From: Verrucomicrobiota bacterium
GTDB taxonomy: Bacteria; Verrucomicrobiota; Verrucomicrobiia; Limisphaerales; SIBE01
Reading direction: 5' to 3'
Assembly (NCBI GenBank): GCA_016871515.1
Contig: VHDE01000001.1
Coordinates: 17,434-81,433 of the forward strand
Length of the DNA: 64,000 bases
The position numbers and the translations under genes were made by a program. A model generated the notes under the pieces. The model made no database searches. It had not been told where the DNA came from and saw nothing but the letters and a program-made list of their open reading frames with translations. How positions within the stretch are numbered: position 1 is the first letter of the stretch; each line of letters starts with the position of its first letter. Shown piece after piece: positions 62,628-64,000 of this stretch.

Positions 62628-62996
62628 GTGAACCTAACATTACGTCTCGCGAAGTTCGGTGTCGGGATTTTATTAACTCTATTCGGTTTGTCGCCTGAAC
62701 TGGCGAATGGGGCAAACGTCTTCACGCGGGCCAGCTCCCGGCATCCTGGTAGATATTGGCGGCCACAAGCGCCATTTTCATTGCACCGCCCAACTAACGG
62801 AAGTCCAACGGTCATTTTCGAATCGGGCGGCGGCGGATCTTCCAAAGACTGGTCTCGCGTTCGGGACCTTTTGTCGTCGCGGGTGAGAATGTGCGCGTAT
62901 GACCGCGCCGGACTCGGCTGGAGCGAAGTCGGTCCAGCGCCTCGGACCATGAAACAGGAAGTCTTCGAACTGCACGCTTTGCTGAGTCCCAAATCA
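62628..62996 (+). pseudogene. Alpha/beta-hydrolase N-terminal relic
   Basis: A signal-like stretch (LRLAKFGVGILLTLFGLSPE) leads to the start of an alpha/beta hydrolase. GILVDIGGHKRHFHCTAQLT is in one frame and TVIFESGGGGSSKDWSRVRD in the next, followed by RMCAYDRAGLGWSEVGPAPR and EVFELHALL. A frameshift lies near 62790, and the sequence ends before the nucleophile-elbow serine. It is therefore a 3'-truncated, frameshifted fragment. The 262 bases upstream (62366-62627) should hold the rhodanese promoter and show nothing else. Confidence 0.65.
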
Positions 62997-63103
62997 CAAT
63001 CCAGGCGCCGTGCGCACGGGCAAATGGCAATTTTTGGTTTCCGAGTTTTGATTTTCCGGATAATGAACATAGTTTTTAATCAATCGACACTTAGGAACGT
63101 GCT

Positions 63104-64000
63104 ATGAAACTATTGCGATCTCTAACATTCCTCTCCATCCTATGCGGCTTCGCGGCGCTGACCTTTGCTGAGAACTGGCCTCAATGGCGCGGCCCAAACT
63201 TTAACGGATCTTCCAGCGAAAAGAACCTGCCAGACGCCTGGTCCAAGACCGAAAATGTTTTATGGGTAACCGATTTACCCGGACCGAGCGCTGCCACACC
63301 CGTGATTTGGGGTGATCAGGTTTTCGTCCCATCGGGGGATGAGCAGAACAAAACACTCAAAGCAATTTGTATCGACCGAAAGTCCGGCAAAGTCCTCTGG
63401 CAACATCAGCCTAGCGTCGGCTATCGGCGTGATGAGAAGAGCAATTATGCGTCTCCTTCGCCGGTTACAGATGGCAAGCTGGTTGTATTTTTTTACGGAA
63501 ACGGAGAATTGGCCGCCTATGATCTCGCCGGAAAACAACTCTGGGCGCGGAATATTCAAAAGGATTACGGCGACTTTTCGTTTCAATGGACCTTTGCCGC
63601 CAGCCCTCTCCTCCATAACGGCAAACTCTATGTGCAAGTTCTCCAGCGCAATGTTCCGGTTCGAGGGCGTGGCCGCACCGACGGGCCGAATGAATCGTAC
63701 TTGCTGGCCGTCGATCCGGCGTCGGGCAAAACCTTGTGGCGCCACGTTCGTCCGAGCCAGGCGGTCGCCGAATCTCTGGAAGCGTTCTCAACGCCAGTTC
63801 CATTCGAATTCAACGGACGAAAAGAGATTCTTGTCGTTGGTGGCGATGATCTGACCGGGCACGATCCTGGGACGGGCAAAGAGCTCTGGCGTTGGGGGAC
63901 ATGGAATCCGACACGGATCGGCCATTGGCGCTTGGTGCCTTCGCCTATCGCCGGCGCGGGAGTCATATTAGTCTGCGCGCCAAAGAGAGATCCGATTTAC
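63104..64000 (+). CDS. PQQ-like beta-propeller repeat protein (partial, 3' end outside window)
   Basis: 299 codons from the ATG at 63104 to the window edge. Signal peptide MKLLRSLTFLSILCGFAALT, cleaved near TFAEN. The mature start NWPQWRGPNFNGSS is typical of verrucomicrobial and planctomycetal outer-membrane-assembly-like propellers. Tryptophan-docking repeats are visible: KSGKVLWQH, AGKQLWARN, ASGKTLWRH, GTGKELWRW. Residues for PQQ binding cannot be confirmed, and many such proteins lack enzyme activity. The next blade continues past the right edge. A gene fragment of a hydrolase lies upstream, so it probably has its own promoter in the short AT-rich gap. Confidence 0.88.
   Translation, partial: MKLLRSLTFLSILCGFAALTFAENWPQWRGPNFNGSSSEKNLPDAWSKTENVLWVTDLPGPSAATPVIWGDQVFVPSGDEQNKTLKAICIDRKSGKVLWQHQPSVGYRRDEKSNYASPSPVTDGKLVVFFYGNGELAAYDLAGKQLWARNIQKDYGDFSFQWTFAASPLLHNGKLYVQVLQRNVPVRGRGRTDGPNESYLLAVDPASGKTLWRHVRPSQAVAESLEAFSTPVPFEFNGRKEILVVGGDDLTGHDPGTGKELWRWGTWNPTRIGHWRLVPSPIAGAGVILVCAPKRDPIY

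Noticed and set aside
1-64000. tRNA, rRNA or tmRNA genes
   Set aside because: No cloverleaf T-loop plus acceptor pairs or rRNA-like conserved blocks were recognised by eye; a covariance search could still find a small RNA.

Overview
This 64 kb window looks like chromosome from a Gram-negative member of the Verrucomicrobiota, probably the Pedosphaera/Limisphaera side. The evidence is a DUF1549/DUF1553 planctomycete-type cytochrome protein, a very large PVC-type dehydrogenase with a C-terminal cytochrome c, LpxD (outer membrane), a B12-dependent ribonucleotide reductase, and intergenic spaces full of palindromic repeats. Assignment below phylum is inference. I see no rRNA, tRNA, CRISPR array, prophage or intact insertion sequence.

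Layout. 0-2 kb: aminotransferase class IV (cut by the left edge) and pabB, a p-aminobenzoate pair. 2-12 kb: M16 peptidase, LOG-family protein, nrdJ, der, dgt, ispH. 12.3-13.3 kb: secreted endonuclease/phosphatase-fold protein. 13.4-20 kb: arginine cluster argC-argJ-(nucleotidyltransferase/HEPN pair)-argB-argD-argF, all on the minus strand. 20-21 kb: rplM-rpsI with a strong terminator. 21-23 kb: a chimeric regulator pseudogene and lpxD. 23-27 kb, plus strand: two Gfo/Idh/MocA oxidoreductases, an SDR and a small TPR protein. 27-30 kb: WD40/Ig-like relics and the DUF1549/DUF1553 protein. 30-39 kb: a full Pho regulon block, pstS-pstC-pstA-pstB-phoU-phoB-phoR, with a porin upstream. 39-45 kb: Tat-type sulfite-oxidase-like enzyme, chromate transporter and a collapsed RND/TolC efflux locus. 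45-54 kb: PVC dehydrogenase, an FHA-TPR-CHAT membrane protein, an orphan sugar-binding protein and two gene fragments. 54-64 kb: giant membrane spermidine-synthase-like protein, frameshifted D-2-hydroxyacid dehydrogenase, recF, HAD phosphatase, a periplasmic rhodanese interrupted by an in-frame UGA, a hydrolase relic, and the start of a PQQ-propeller protein.

Genes that work together: arginine biosynthesis is nearly complete (acetyl cycle through ArgJ, then ArgB, ArgC, ArgD, ArgF). The Pst transporter, its regulator PhoU and the PhoR/PhoB two-component system form one unit for phosphate. NrdJ and Dgt both act on dNTP pools.

The most interesting signals are: (1) the rhodanese gene at 61958-62365, where UGA replaces an expected Cys codon, the reading frame continues intact to a normal C-terminus, and a small hairpin lies at a bacterial-SECIS-like distance; (2) a modular family of intergenic elements, including a 24-nt bipartite motif found four times with invariant spacing; (3) a CHAT domain that has lost both catalytic residues. 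The window also carries many decayed genes, which must be weighed as the alternative explanation for single in-frame lesions.
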